Positions 9,084 to 21,042 of a stretch of DNA of 64,000 nt are shown in pieces. The notes below the pieces were generated by a model. That model saw only the letters and a list, made by a program, of their open reading frames with translations. It did not search any database and was not told where the DNA came from. Each line of letters begins with the position of its first letter. Position 1 is the stretch's first letter. The translations under genes and the position numbers were made by a program. The DNA is from Sulfurisphaera tokodaii str. 7 (GTDB taxonomy: Archaea; Thermoproteota; Thermoprotei_A; Sulfolobales; Sulfolobaceae), in contig NC_003106.2 in NCBI RefSeq assembly GCF_000011205.1, positions 2,122,001-2,186,000 on the forward strand. Direction: 5' to 3'.

Positions 9084-9593
9084 CTATTCTATTTTATTAT
9101 AGAATGGGTAAAGTGCAGCTATTACTGGTTGAATATAAAGTTCTTTTCTTGTAATCACTTTAGTTAAATATCCTATTGCACCTTCATGTTGTTTGCTATC
9201 CTTAGTTGAAAAAATTAAATCTGTAGCTTCTCCTAATTCTCTACCTTCAAGAATATGTTTAACCATACTATACGGAAGAGAAAATGCCATTGAAAAAGAA
9301 AAATTTTCTAATCCTTCTTTATTCGCAGCATAAACCACAGCAAATGCTAAGTATTTATTTTCATAATAACAAATACCTCCTTCGATTCCTATTCCTATAT
9401 CTGCATTTGTTGCGTTTAAAGCATTATAAGCCCTATTTTTAGCACCAACAAAAGTCTCATGGCAAAAAGGTTGAGAAGAAACTCCAGATTCAACATTTAC
9501 GCTTATTACGTCAGCATTAAGGCCTATAATCTTTAAAGCTTCCTTTACAGCCTCAACTTTAGCTTTGTTTGTGGAACCTATTGCGACAAACAT
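9084..9593 (-). CDS. Inosine/xanthosine triphosphatase (YjjX/DUF84 family)
   Basis: A 169-residue housecleaning NTPase that removes non-canonical purine triphosphates such as ITP and XTP from the cytosolic pool. It opens with FVAIGSTNKAKVEAVKEAL and has GVSSQPFCHETFVGAKNRA and IGIGIEGGI, the conserved substrate and metal loops of the DUF84/YjjX family. An in-frame ATG five codons earlier (9608) is possible, but the conserved strand begins directly at the chosen ATG. The divergent gene starts 28 bases away. Confidence 0.88.
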   Translation of the reverse strand: MFVAIGSTNKAKVEAVKEALKIIGLNADVISVNVESGVSSQPFCHETFVGAKNRAYNALNATNADIGIGIEGGICYYENKYLAFAVVYAANKEGLENFSFSMAFSLPYSMVKHILEGRELGEATDLIFSTKDSKQHEGAIGYLTKVITRKELYIQPVIAALYPFYNKIE

Positions 9594-9621
9594 TTTTATT
9601 ATCCACATATAAGAAAGGAAT

Positions 9622-10488
9622 ATGGTAACAATAAAAGTTGGCCCATTAGCTGATTCTGGAGATCTATATCCATTTATACCATTAATTGAGGGAATAATAA
9701 AACCTGAAGGTTTTAATTTAGAATTTGAGATAATTACAACGGTCCAAGATACTAATGAAAAGGTATTAAAGAAGGAAGTTGATGTAGCAGTACCTTCAGC
9801 AGCTATGTATCCATATATACAAGACGATTATTATATTCTAGGAAATGCAATTGCCTCTGCCATAGATGGTATAACTGGAATGCCTGTAATATCACTTACT
9901 CCTCTATCAATTGAAGATTTAAAGAAGTCAAGAATTATTGTACATGGTCATAATACTACAGCATTTACACTTTACAAACTCTTGATAGGAAAGTATAATA
10001 AACTAGTCATTGTAAAGAAAGTGTTAGATGAGATAAAAGCCTTAGGAAAAGAAGGGGATGCATTAGTTGCAGTACATGAGATAAAAATGATGTATGCTTT
10101 AGAAAAACTTGGAATAAAAGTTAATAGAGTAACTAGTATGTGGGACTTATGGAAGAACTTGGCAGGAAACGTTCCTATGCCTTTAGGAACAGTGGTGATT
10201 AATAAAGACTTAGGAAAGGATATTGCTCTTAAATTCAAGGAGGTTTATGAAAAAAGTAAGAAGTATGCTGAGAAACATATTGATGAAATTATAAGAAAAG
10301 ATGCTGAAATAATGAAAGAAGCACATAAAGAGAACATTGATGAGGAAATTATAAGAAAAACTATCTGGGCTGATATACAGGAATATAATGTACCATTAGA
10401 AGATGTAAAAAGAGGTATGGAAATATTCTATAATTTAACAGCAGATAGAGGAATATTACCTAAAGTAAAGAAAATTGATATCATATAA
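9622..10488 (+). CDS. MqnA/MqnD-family periplasmic-binding-fold protein
   Basis: A 288-residue type II periplasmic-binding-like protein without a signal peptide. The opening IKVGPLADSGDLYPFIPLIEG, the VDVAVPSAAMYPYI loop and the terminal EEIIRKTIWADIQEYNVPLE helix fit the VitK2-biosynthesis (MqnA/MqnD) family, whose bacterial members act in the futalosine menaquinone route. No other futalosine gene is in the window and Sulfolobales make sulfur-containing caldariellaquinone-type quinones, so the reaction here is unknown. It overlaps the convergent HTH gene by 8 bases. Confidence 0.65.
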   Translation: MVTIKVGPLADSGDLYPFIPLIEGIIKPEGFNLEFEIITTVQDTNEKVLKKEVDVAVPSAAMYPYIQDDYYILGNAIASAIDGITGMPVISLTPLSIEDLKKSRIIVHGHNTTAFTLYKLLIGKYNKLVIVKKVLDEIKALGKEGDALVAVHEIKMMYALEKLGIKVNRVTSMWDLWKNLAGNVPMPLGTVVINKDLGKDIALKFKEVYEKSKKYAEKHIDEIIRKDAEIMKEAHKENIDEEIIRKTIWADIQEYNVPLEDVKRGMEIFYNLTADRGILPKVKKIDII

Positions 10489-11185
10489 TCTTTTTTGAAG
10501 ACCAGAAGTTATCAGTTGCTATTAGTATTTGACACTTTTTTGTCTCACAAATATATCTTATGATCTTAATAGTAAACGTAAGATATTTCTCTGGAACAAA
10601 TAATTCAATTAAATAAAATGGTAAATCTTCAGAATCCTTTAACAAAAACCCTATTCTGATAAAAGGAATGTATTGAAGTGAATCTACTATATCAGTATCA
10701 AAAGTTAGAACATCAATATAAAAATCTCTTTTTCCATAGTCTACTATAAAACCTTTAATTGAAGAAGCTCTTATCATACTTAATAATGGCTCTTTGAGTG
10801 ATAAGGATTTTAGCGACGAAATTATTTCTATCTTATCAAACTCGTGAGGATAAACTGAAACATAATCAGACTTAACTTCTAGTGAAAGATCCCATTCATC
10901 AAGTAAAAAATTATACATAGTAGGTATTCCAGAATAATTTCTAATTTCCTTTACTTCGAAGTCTCCTTCTAATGCTAAGCCTTTATTATTTTTTATACTT
11001 CTTCTGATTATTCCTTTTTCACATATAGATAAAGTTGATATCTTAGTGATGGGAGTAAACTTAAGACTTTGAATCTTACTAAGAAAATCGTATAATACAC
11101 TCTCTTCTATTTTAGATAATTTTGATAATAATCTTATATTAGGCCCTATTACTCTAAGTAATCTTACTATCTCAGCAAAGTCCAC
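10481..11185 (-). CDS. Sulfolobales HTH-like protein, paralogue of the gene at 17341
   Basis: A 234-residue protein of unknown function. Its first 45 residues (IVRLLRVIGPNIRLLSKL...) align with the start of the 299-residue protein at 17341-18240 ([18 protein letters not shown]...), sharing the R-x3-IG-x-N-x-R-x-LS-x-LS pattern; this reads as a small helix-turn-helix. The remainder is a mixed alpha/beta domain with no cysteines clusters or known catalytic motif. A transcriptional regulator with a ligand domain is the most likely reading, an inference. Its promoter faces that of the 51-aa membrane gene. Confidence 0.6.
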   Translation of the reverse strand: MDFAEIVRLLRVIGPNIRLLSKLSKIEESVLYDFLSKIQSLKFTPITKISTLSICEKGIIRRSIKNNKGLALEGDFEVKEIRNYSGIPTMYNFLLDEWDLSLEVKSDYVSVYPHEFDKIEIISSLKSLSLKEPLLSMIRASSIKGFIVDYGKRDFYIDVLTFDTDIVDSLQYIPFIRIGFLLKDSEDLPFYLIELFVPEKYLTFTIKIIRYICETKKCQILIATDNFWSSKKII

Positions 11186-11305
11186 AGATTTATATTACCT
11201 TGAGAATTATAAATTTCATTATATCACATACTTTAATGAAGTTTTTATAAGATATTGGACAATAAATTTATTAATGATAAAATTAAGTATTTTTAAGGTG
11301 AAATT

Positions 11306-11461
11306 ATGGCTGAAAAGAAGAGTGAAGAATATGAAATAAATTCTTTCGGCGATCTTATTAAAGCCTTATTTAAGTATGATAATTGGTATCTTGGAGTATT
11401 TGTTATCCTATTGATCCTTTTCGTAATATTTGATATAATAGCCTTCTCACCACATCACTAA
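11306..11461 (+). CDS. Small single-pass membrane protein, 51 aa
   Basis: The frame from ATG 11306 gives a 51-residue protein: a charged N-terminus (MAEKKSEEYEI), an amphipathic stretch, then one strongly hydrophobic helix (about residues 28-46, YLGVFVILLILFVIFDII) and a His-rich end SPHH. A good Shine-Dalgarno-like AAGGTG lies 5 nt before the ATG, and a TATA-like TTTTTATAAG at about 11240. Size and topology resemble small subunits of respiratory or translocation complexes, but I recognise no family. The following gene starts 66 bases downstream with its own GGTG site. Confidence 0.7.
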   Translation: MAEKKSEEYEINSFGDLIKALFKYDNWYLGVFVILLILFVIFDIIAFSPHH

Positions 11462-11527
11462 TTTTTATAAAGTAGGAAAGATAAGCTATTTAACATTCAT
11501 TTTTTAATAGTATTTTGTGGTGTAAAT

Positions 11528-12121
11528 TTGCCAAGAGTTAATATAGCAGCTGACTCAGATATATTAGACGAGCTGGAACAAGAAGCTAAGAAAAAAGGTT
11601 ATACGTTATATGCAATAACTAATTTGGCACTAAAAGCCGTTGCAGAAATATTAAAAGAAGGTGGCGATTCTGAAACTTTAATATCCCTCGTAGAATATTA
11701 TAGAATAATTAGAGACTTAGAGATTGTTCCTGTTACTGTATGGTACTTAGAAAATTTAATAAAAATGGCTTATGATAGTGATCAAAAGAAGGCCATAGAA
11801 ATTTGTGAAACCACAGGAATGCAAGTAGCTTCATATTTAAAAACTAAAGCATCAACTATAAGTGAGCTACTAGATATTTATGATAAAATTAAAGAGATGT
11901 TACCCATTAAAGACATTTCAGTAAAACAAAATGGTGATACAATAGATTTTAGAATTACTGGTACTGGATTTGGATTAGAATCCACAACATGTGCAGCTCA
12001 TATACTTAAAAAAATTTTAGAAGAATATGGATTTAATATTTTATCAATGACACCTTCACCAGGAGGAATTATACTAGTCAAAGCTAAGGCCAACCTAACT
12101 GTTGAAGACAGGCAGAAATAA
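11528..12121 (+). CDS. Conserved crenarchaeal protein with ribbon-helix-helix-like N-terminus
   Basis: A 197-residue protein starting at TTG 11528, with GTGGTG just upstream as a ribosome binding site. The N-terminus PRVNIAADSDILDELEQEAKKKGYT and following ITNLALKAVAEIL resemble a CopG/ribbon-helix-helix DNA-binding fold. The middle is helical; the C-terminal 60 residues (DTIDFRITGTGFGLESTTCAAHILKKIL...) form a compact alpha/beta domain. A DNA-binding regulator is plausible but unproven. It overlaps convergent nep1 by 38 bases. Confidence 0.6.
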   Translation: MPRVNIAADSDILDELEQEAKKKGYTLYAITNLALKAVAEILKEGGDSETLISLVEYYRIIRDLEIVPVTVWYLENLIKMAYDSDQKKAIEICETTGMQVASYLKTKASTISELLDIYDKIKEMLPIKDISVKQNGDTIDFRITGTGFGLESTTCAAHILKKILEEYGFNILSMTPSPGGIILVKAKANLTVEDRQK

Positions 12122-12755
12122 TCCTGCATATAACTTGGTGAGTTTCCAGTTTATAATTACTTATAGAAAAATACTCATCTGCAACACCTTTAATTTCCTC
12201 CGAAAAATCACCATGAGGAAAAGCACCAACGCCAAGTAACCAATTTTCTCCTAAATTGCATAACTCCTCTGGTTTTACTTTTTTACCATCTTCACTTAAT
12301 ACACCTATTTTATACTTACTCTTTAGATCAGTTAGTTTAATGTTTAATATTTTCATTAAAGGATTTGCATCATTTATTGGAACTTGACCATGCAACAAAA
12401 GCTGTTCAGCTAGTCCAATAAATCTATTGTAATTCTTAGGAGGTCTCATATCACTATTTACGTATATAATTTTACCATCTATCGTATGAATATAAACTTC
12501 TCCCTTTATCGGAACTTTCTCTGTGAGAAACATTAAAAGCGCTAAATGTACAATGTCTGGTCTGCCTCTCTTCCGCCAATTTGGAAGGTTTTTCATTGCA
12601 TGATAATGTAACGAAATGTCTAAAATTGTATGTTCTGGCTTTTTATTCCTTTTCCTTGCATTTCTAATTACAGCTGGATGAGAAGCTATTTCTTTTGGAA
12701 CTAGCTCTAGGGATGAGTCAAGTAATATAAGGTTGATTTTCACACTACTAGTCAA
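12084..12755 (-). CDS. nep1: rRNA pseudouridine-N1-methyltransferase Nep1 (Emg1)
   Basis: A 223-residue SPOUT (alpha/beta knot) methyltransferase that methylates N1 of a pseudouridine in helix 35 of 16S rRNA and helps small-subunit assembly. Diagnostic segments are HPAVIRNARKRNKKPEHTIL (residues 27-46), RRGRPDIVHLALLMFL near 63, and the SAM-binding knot LGVGAFPHGDFSEE near 172. Length is normal. It is divergent from rnp4 with 2 bases between the coding regions, so the RNA-maturation genes share a promoter region. Confidence 0.93.
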   Translation of the reverse strand: MTSSVKINLILLDSSLELVPKEIASHPAVIRNARKRNKKPEHTILDISLHYHAMKNLPNWRKRGRPDIVHLALLMFLTEKVPIKGEVYIHTIDGKIIYVNSDMRPPKNYNRFIGLAEQLLLHGQVPINDANPLMKILNIKLTDLKSKYKIGVLSEDGKKVKPEELCNLGENWLLGVGAFPHGDFSEEIKGVADEYFSISNYKLETHQVICRIISACLQQLGWP

Positions 12756-12757
12756 TA

Positions 12758-13084
12758 ATGGTCAGAGTAAAAAATGTGAAGATGTATAAAAAGAGATCAT
12801 TACAGCTCATAAGACTCGCAATTGAGCTTGCTAAAAATAATAATATAGAGCTCGCAAGAATGTATATAAAGCTTGCACTACTTTATTCAAGGAAATTAAA
12901 GTTTAAAATACCAATAGAGTACAAAAGACTATTTTGTAGAAAATGTTTTACTCCCCTTATCATCGGAATCACTGAAAGAAGAAGAATAAAAAATAAAGTC
13001 TTAGTAAGAACATGTTTATATTGTGGATGGACAAGAAGATACAAATTACAGTATAAAACAACTAATAAAAAAAGCAAAAGCTAG
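12758..13084 (+). CDS. rnp4: Ribonuclease P protein component 4 (Rpp21/Rpr2)
   Basis: A 108-residue protein of archaeal RNase P, which trims tRNA 5' leaders. Two N-terminal helices (RSLQLIRLAIELAKNNNIELARMYIKLA) are followed by a zinc ribbon with FCRKC (near residue 60) and TCLYCGWTRRYK (near 92), four zinc cysteines. It leads a + strand operon: the CRM-domain gene starts inside its last 62 bases, and DUF371 follows. Confidence 0.92.
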   Translation: MVRVKNVKMYKKRSLQLIRLAIELAKNNNIELARMYIKLALLYSRKLKFKIPIEYKRLFCRKCFTPLIIGITERRRIKNKVLVRTCLYCGWTRRYKLQYKTTNKKSKS

Positions 13085-13304
13085 TCATGCAGATGTAAGA
13101 ATAGGCAAAAAAGGAGTAACAGAAGAAATTATAAATGAAATAAAAAGACGGCTAAAGGAACATAAAGTAGTTAAGATAAAAATAGGAATAGAAGTAGAAA
13201 ATAGAAAAGAGTTTGCAAGAAAAATTGCTGAACTTACTGAGGCAAAACTTATTGAAGTAAGAGGATTTACATTTATTTTAGCGAAAGAAAATGATAGCAA
13301 TTGA
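13023..13304 (+). CDS. CRM-domain (YhbY-like) RNA-binding protein
   Basis: A 93-residue single CRM domain. The GKKGVTEEIINEIKRRLKEHKVVKIKI segment holds the GxxG loop of the KH-like CRM fold, and the end EVRGFTFILAKE is the last strand. YhbY-type proteins bind pre-50S ribosomes or structured RNA. No ATG exists before the fold; the start is taken as GTG 13023, which overlaps rnp4 by 62 bases and gives about 20 residues before the domain. Coupled translation with rnp4 and DUF371 (14-base overlap) suggests an RNA-maturation operon. Confidence 0.82.
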   Translation: MDGQEDTNYSIKQLIKKAKASHADVRIGKKGVTEEIINEIKRRLKEHKVVKIKIGIEVENRKEFARKIAELTEAKLIEVRGFTFILAKENDSN

Positions 13305-13779
13305 TATTGTTAAAGCATATGGACATAATAACGTAAAAGCTACCCATAGAAGTACACTAGAAATTACAAAAGATAATTATCTGACTCCTAAAGGAGATTG
13401 TATTATTGGAATAAATGCTAATAAAGGAGCATATGATCTTTCCCCAGAAGTAAAACAATTGATAAAGAAGGGTGGATATGTATATGTGATTATAAAGGTA
13501 AATGATATGATTGACATTATACATGGTTATGGTAATGAAAATTTAACTTTAGAAAATCCAAACAAAATAATTATTAGAAAATCCAATTATACAGCAGATA
13601 ACTCAACAATTATGATTAAAGCGGATAAATCAGCTAAGGATATAAAAAGGGAAATAATCAAAGAACTTAAAGAAAATAAAGCTGAATTAGTGACTTATAT
13701 TTTAGCATCTGACCTTCCCCTTGAAGATTCTCAGATCCTTAGAATAGTCATTAACTGGAATCCATCTATCCCCACCTAG
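13291..13779 (+). CDS. DUF371 family protein
   Basis: A 162-residue archaeal protein of the DUF371 family: VKAYGHNNVKATHRSTLEITKD at residues 8-29, LTPKGDCIIGINANKGAYDLS, then NPNKIIIRKSNY. No enzymatic motif is known for the family; conserved His and Asp residues suggest metal binding. It is the third gene of the rnp4 operon, with its start inside the CRM gene, and its 3' end overlaps the convergent methyltransferase by 78 bases. Confidence 0.8.
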   Translation: MIAIDIVKAYGHNNVKATHRSTLEITKDNYLTPKGDCIIGINANKGAYDLSPEVKQLIKKGGYVYVIIKVNDMIDIIHGYGNENLTLENPNKIIIRKSNYTADNSTIMIKADKSAKDIKREIIKELKENKAELVTYILASDLPLEDSQILRIVINWNPSIPT

Positions 13780-14594
13780 TTTCTCTTTTGCTTCTTTTTC
13801 ATTTTTTGCTAAAACATAGAATATTATTTCATCTCCAATTCTACATAACTCTTCTCTGAAATTAACAATCATAGTAGGATTATCAGCAACTATAACATTG
13901 AAAGCTTTATCTCTAAAGGGAAGAAAGGATGCATCATATTGTACAATATCAACATAACCACGTAACTTATTAAGGCTTAAAGATTTCTTTAGCATATAAA
14001 GACCGTCAATATTTAAATCTCCAGCTACAATGTAATAACATTTTAAAAGTAAATAAAGGGTAAATGCACCATATCCACAAAATGCGTCTAAAATATATTT
14101 ATTACACTCTATTTCTTTAGATAATTCTAATCTCTCATTCGCTAAACTAGGATTTACATAAACTTTAGCAATATCAATAAAGAAATTTATATTATTTTCT
14201 CTATATATAGTAGTTGTTTTATATTCGCCCCCAATAAACTTCAGCTCATTTATTCTTAGCTCTCCTTCTACTTTTTTTCTTATAAATATCGTTTTTACTT
14301 TAGGATTTATTTTAAGTATTATTTGACTTAATAGATTTGTATCTACCTCTTTTTTAGGCGAAATTAATAAAATATCACCAATAAGATAAAAACTTCTAAC
14401 TCCCGGTATTAAATCACTTAGTCTGGGTGTTCTCTTTTTAATTTTTGAACAATCTACAACTTCATATTTTTCTATTTTTTTATTGGAATTTACTTCTATG
14501 TAGATATATTTTCCATCTGTAAAAATTGAAAAAATATCTGATATAAAATTACTTATAACATCTATTGCCCTATTTTTTTCTACCTTTATGCATA

Positions 14595-14598
<4 letters not shown>
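13702..14598 (-). CDS. Trm5/Taw2-family SAM-dependent tRNA methyltransferase
   Basis: A 298-residue protein. The N-terminal half has the Trm5 pattern ([13 protein letters not shown], then [24 protein letters not shown] and [16 protein letters not shown]), and the Rossmann domain opens [16 protein letters not shown] with acidic SAM-binding residue in VAGDLNIDG. Trm5 makes m1G37; Taw2 transfers the aminocarboxypropyl group of wybutosine precursors. The motif IV is ADNPTM instead of the NLPP/NPP of Trm5, so Taw2-like or another activity is possible. It overlaps the upstream ferredoxin reductase gene by 4 bases (ATGA). Confidence 0.75.
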
Positions 14599-15605
<1,007 letters not shown>

Positions 15606-15664
15606 TAATCTCCTTTTGCTTATACTATTTAAACCTTAATGTTTATGTTTATATAGGACAAAAA

Positions 15665-16009
15665 ATGAGTATTGATGTATTTATCATTACAATTTATTTC
15701 CTTGGTTTTATTTTATTAATAAATATGTGGTTTAGATACTATAGAAAAATCATAAGAGTAGGAATAGAATATGTTGGGAATGACGCTAAGCAAGAAAACA
15801 TAATTCTAAAGCCCAATGAAAAACTTAAGATTAAACTTCATGGCAAAGCAACTATTATAGTATCTGGAGTTAACCCTTGGTTAACTATAAAATATAATGG
15901 TATAAAACAGAAGATATATAAAATAAGATTATTGAACTATATTGGGGAAATAGAACTAATTAATGAAAGTAAAATATTTACCTTATCTGTAACTATTTTA
16001 ACAGAATAG
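15665..16009 (+). CDS. Hypothetical membrane-anchored protein, 114 aa
   Basis: One N-terminal transmembrane helix (VFIITIYFLGFILLINMWF, about residues 5-23) followed by a basic RYYRK stop-transfer segment and a 90-residue beta-rich domain (ILKPNEKLKIKLHGKATIIV...). The basic residues suggest the beta domain is cytoplasmic. No family is recognised. It precedes nadK by 14 bases and so probably shares its mRNA. Confidence 0.6.
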   Translation: MSIDVFIITIYFLGFILLINMWFRYYRKIIRVGIEYVGNDAKQENIILKPNEKLKIKLHGKATIIVSGVNPWLTIKYNGIKQKIYKIRLLNYIGEIELINESKIFTLSVTILTE

Positions 16010-16023
16010 AGGAGAATAATTTA

Positions 16024-16770
16024 ATGAAATTGAAAATATTTACTAAAAACTCCCCTGACGCAATTGAGTTTAGTAAATACGTTAAAAATTTGGCTGAAAA
16101 CTTGGGTTTTAAGATAACTGAAAATGACCCAGATGTGGTTTTAGTAATAGGTGGCGATGGAACCTTATTAAGAGCAGTAAAAGATGGCATACCAATCTTA
16201 GGAGTGAAATTTGGACGTCGCTCAGCCTTACTAGATATAAGACCAGAAAACATTAAAGAAGCTCTTGAACTATTACAGAAAAATAAATATACAATAGAAG
16301 AATATCCTATGCTTGAGGCTAAAAGCAAAAATATAAACACAATTGCTTTTAATGAAATAGCTATTTTATTCAACAACCCGGAGACAGTATATGGTAGTGT
16401 TAATATAAAAGAAAGAAAAATTCTCTTTGAAGGAGATGGAGTACTTATAGCTACACCACAAGGTAGTTGGGCATGGAGCTATTCAGCAACTAGAGTCTTA
16501 CTCCATAAAGATATTAATGGAATTGAAATAACGTTCATAAACCCTATTATTCCAAACATAAAAGCTCTAATAATCCCTCAGACAGAGACAATACTTGTGA
16601 AATTGGAAGATAAAGGAAGAACACAAAATGTCAGAGTTATTAGTGACGGAGAAATTGTAGGAAATTTAATAAGTAAAGAAGACGAGGAATTAACTATAAC
16701 TCTCTCTAAAAGAAAAGCAAAAATATTAAGGTTTTTTAACTTAATTGAATTTGATGGACTATTCACATAA
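16024..16770 (+). CDS. nadK: NAD kinase (ATP-NAD kinase)
   Basis: A 248-residue kinase making NADP+ from NAD+. The GGDGTLL motif (residues 43-49) and the conserved NE pair in IAFNEIAIL are present; the usual TPTGSTAYS loop reads TPQGSWAWSYSA, still keeping the glycine/serine positions. Cytosolic cofactor supply. It overlaps nob1 by about 17 bases. NAD synthetase genes occur 18 kb away, not in this operon. Confidence 0.92.
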   Translation: MKLKIFTKNSPDAIEFSKYVKNLAENLGFKITENDPDVVLVIGGDGTLLRAVKDGIPILGVKFGRRSALLDIRPENIKEALELLQKNKYTIEEYPMLEAKSKNINTIAFNEIAILFNNPETVYGSVNIKERKILFEGDGVLIATPQGSWAWSYSATRVLLHKDINGIEITFINPIIPNIKALIIPQTETILVKLEDKGRTQNVRVISDGEIVGNLISKEDEELTITLSKRKAKILRFFNLIEFDGLFT

Positions 16771-17242
16771 AATTGTTTTTGATACTGGGGCATTTTTAGC
16801 TGGTCTGCAAAACTACTATGAAAAAATATACACCAATAGTCTTGTTATAAATGAGATAAAAGATAAAAAATCTAGAGAATTATTAGACCTTGCAATTATG
16901 GCTGGAAAAATAATTATTATGGAACCAGAAGAGAATACCTTGAAAAAGACAAAGAAAATTGCAGAAAAGATTTCTGCTTATAATCTCTCAAAAACAGATT
17001 TAAGCATAGCGGCACTTGCATATGAACTAAGACCTAGTATAGTTTTCACAGATGATTTAACACTACAAAATTTATTATTAAATCTTGGTATAGAATTTAA
17101 ATCTGTAAAATTAAATATTAGAATTAGAAATAGAAAGAAATACAAATTTACATGCAAAGCGTGCGGAAAAACATTCAGTAGATCCTATTCTTCGTGCCCA
17201 TATTGTGGAAATACAATAATAGTAGTTAGTTATAATGAATGA
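16754..17242 (+). CDS. nob1: Nob1 endoribonuclease (PIN domain plus zinc ribbon)
   Basis: A 162-residue protein that cleaves the 3' end of pre-16S rRNA. The PIN domain begins VFDTGAFLAGLQ (catalytic Asp of the first motif), has an acidic motif in NEIKDKKSRELL, SKTDLSIAALAYEL and VFTDDLTLQNLL, and is followed by a zinc ribbon CKACGKTFSRSYSSCPYCG. A TTG three codons earlier (16745) is possible; ATG is preferred. Translationally coupled with nadK. Confidence 0.9.
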   Translation: MDYSHKIVFDTGAFLAGLQNYYEKIYTNSLVINEIKDKKSRELLDLAIMAGKIIIMEPEENTLKKTKKIAEKISAYNLSKTDLSIAALAYELRPSIVFTDDLTLQNLLLNLGIEFKSVKLNIRIRNRKKYKFTCKACGKTFSRSYSSCPYCGNTIIVVSYNE

Positions 17243-17340
17243 TATTTTTCTATTTTAATTCTGGATTTTAGAAATTATATAGATAGATTTTGATAATTTC
17301 TATTAAAATTAATATACCTATATTAAGAAATCATTAACAT

Positions 17341-18240
17341 ATGGATGAGAATAATTTAAAAATCCATCTTATACGGTTTATAAAGAGAATAGGCGGAAAT
17401 TTAAGAATTTTATCAGGCTTATCAAATGTTCCTTTCCCCATTATTACTAAAATATATAAAAAATTACTTTTACAAGATAAATTATCAATTTTCCCCTTAA
17501 TAGAAACTGAAAAGATGGGATTAAATAAAGGGGCAATATGGTGTAACAAAACTTCTTTAAAATACGATACAGCAAAACAACTAATGGGGCCTTTGACAAG
17601 TTTGTTTAGAGGAGACCTTGAAGATAATAAATTTCTTCTAATGTTTTACACAAATTATGAAAATTATTTAAATTATAGGAGTAAACTCATAAATGTTCTA
17701 GAAGAAACTTCTTCTATCTGTGAAATTTCTTATATTCGCAAATATTATAGGTTTATAAATAATGAAGAATGTTACGATTTTAACAATAATATCTGGAAAT
17801 GTAATGAAAAAGAAGTATATATCTCTTATGCTTCAGAATCTTTACTGAATCTTGATAAAAAAGATGTGGAGTTAATTGTAAATATTCAAACGAATCCCTA
17901 TACTTTCCATTTTTATCATGACTTAGTTCATTTTAAGCACATTAAGAAATTTGTTAAAGGATTCATGTATACTCTTGGAGACACAAATTATTTAGTAACT
18001 ACAAAAGGTGACTATTTTTATGATTCTCCTTACTTATTATGGGTTGTAGAACTTGATAATGGCACTTATATATCTCAATATCACGTTAATAAAAACGCAT
18101 TAACTAAACTAACTACTGAATTGAAAGACCAAGACATTATAATCTCAACTGCAGAACTAACATTTGCCCATGGTTTCAGTATTCCTTATGAAATATTTAA
18201 ATCTAATAAATGGGTTATGCCAAAACTAGTAGTAGAATAG
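17341..18240 (+). CDS. Sulfolobales HTH-like protein, paralogue of the gene at 10481
   Basis: A 299-residue protein of unknown function with an N-terminal HTH-like segment ([19 protein letters not shown], residues 11-29) shared with the 234-residue minus-strand protein 6 kb upstream. The rest is a mixed domain rich in Tyr and Asn with scattered cysteines and no catalytic motif. It ends 2 bases before the start of the acyl-CoA synthetase gene, so it could regulate or accompany that enzyme; this is inference from position. Confidence 0.6.
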   Translation: MDENNLKIHLIRFIKRIGGNLRILSGLSNVPFPIITKIYKKLLLQDKLSIFPLIETEKMGLNKGAIWCNKTSLKYDTAKQLMGPLTSLFRGDLEDNKFLLMFYTNYENYLNYRSKLINVLEETSSICEISYIRKYYRFINNEECYDFNNNIWKCNEKEVYISYASESLLNLDKKDVELIVNIQTNPYTFHFYHDLVHFKHIKKFVKGFMYTLGDTNYLVTTKGDYFYDSPYLLWVVELDNGTYISQYHVNKNALTKLTTELKDQDIIISTAELTFAHGFSIPYEIFKSNKWVMPKLVVE

Positions 18241-18242
18241 AT

Positions 18243-19926
<1,684 letters not shown>

Positions 19927-19940
<14 letters not shown>

Positions 19941-21042
19941 AGACTTTAGAAATTTAGTACCAGTGACAAAAGAATACGTTTATTTAAATCATGCTGCAAT
20001 ATCTCCTATACCTTTACCTATATTATATGAAAGCTTGAGATATTTGTTAGATATTTCAAGATACGGTTCCTTACCTGTAAATGATGAGGAAAATGATGAC
20101 TTTTATCACCTTAGAGAAAAGGTTGGGAAATTAATAAATGCAGAACCAGATACAATATCTTTTATACCAAATACTAGTTTTGGAATAAATATTATAGCTC
20201 ACGGTTTAGATCTTAATGAAGGTGACGAAATAGTTACTGATAGTCTAGAATTTCCTGCAGTTACGTATCCATTTTTTAAACTTAAAAAGAAAAATATAAA
20301 GATAGTAATAGTAAAACCCAGACTAGAAAATTTTGAAGATGATTTACTTTCTAGTATAAGTAAAAAAACTAGATTAATAGCTATAAGTCATGTTAGTTTT
20401 AATACTGGAGTAAAATTAGACATAAAGAAAATTTCTAAAGAAGCTAAGTCCGTAGGTGCATACACATTAGTTGATATTATTCAAAGCGCAGGAGCAACAG
20501 AAGTAAACGTAAAAGATTTTGACATAGATTTTGCAGTTGCCGGTGGATATAAATGGTTAATGAGTCCTCAAGGTTCTGGGTTTATGTATGTAAAAAAGGG
20601 TTTGATAGAAGATCCGCCATTTTATGGATGGAGATCATCTTCTAATTATCTTGATTTTAACTCGGAGAATTTTATGTTAGAAAAAGGACCTAGAAGATTT
20701 GAGATTGGTACAATAGATGTAGCAGCTAATATAGCCTTAGCGAAGTCATGTGAAATCGTATCACAACATAAGGATGAAATATACCCAAGAATTCAAAATC
20801 TAACGGATTTTGTAATAAAGTACGCAGAAGAGCAAGGATTAGAAGTTATAACCCCGAAAAATAAAAAAGCTGGAATAGTTATAATAAAAACAAATAATCC
20901 AAAAGAATTATCAAGAAGATTACTAGAGAAGAAAATTGTAGTATCACCTAGAGGTAATGGGGTAAGAATTTCTACTCATTTCTATAATCTAGAGGACGAA
21001 GTGAAAATTGCCATAGATGAAATTAGAAAACTAGCATTTTAA
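19927..21042 (+). CDS. Class V aminotransferase (cysteine-desulfurase-like PLP enzyme)
   Basis: A 371-residue PLP enzyme. The cofactor lysine is in [13 protein letters not shown] (Lys209), with VDIIQSAG providing the Asp that contacts the pyridine nitrogen and [14 protein letters not shown] binding phosphate. It is closer to isopenicillin-N-epimerase/SufS-like proteins than to serine-pyruvate aminotransferases; no obvious active-site cysteine loop (as in desulfurases) is seen. Its start overlaps the acyl-CoA synthetase end by 14 bases, so the two are cotranscribed. Confidence 0.82.

Noticed and set aside
18210-18242. Upstream ATG of the acyl-CoA synthetase
   Set aside because: It overlaps the previous gene and adds 11 residues without similarity; ATG 18243 follows the previous stop by two bases.
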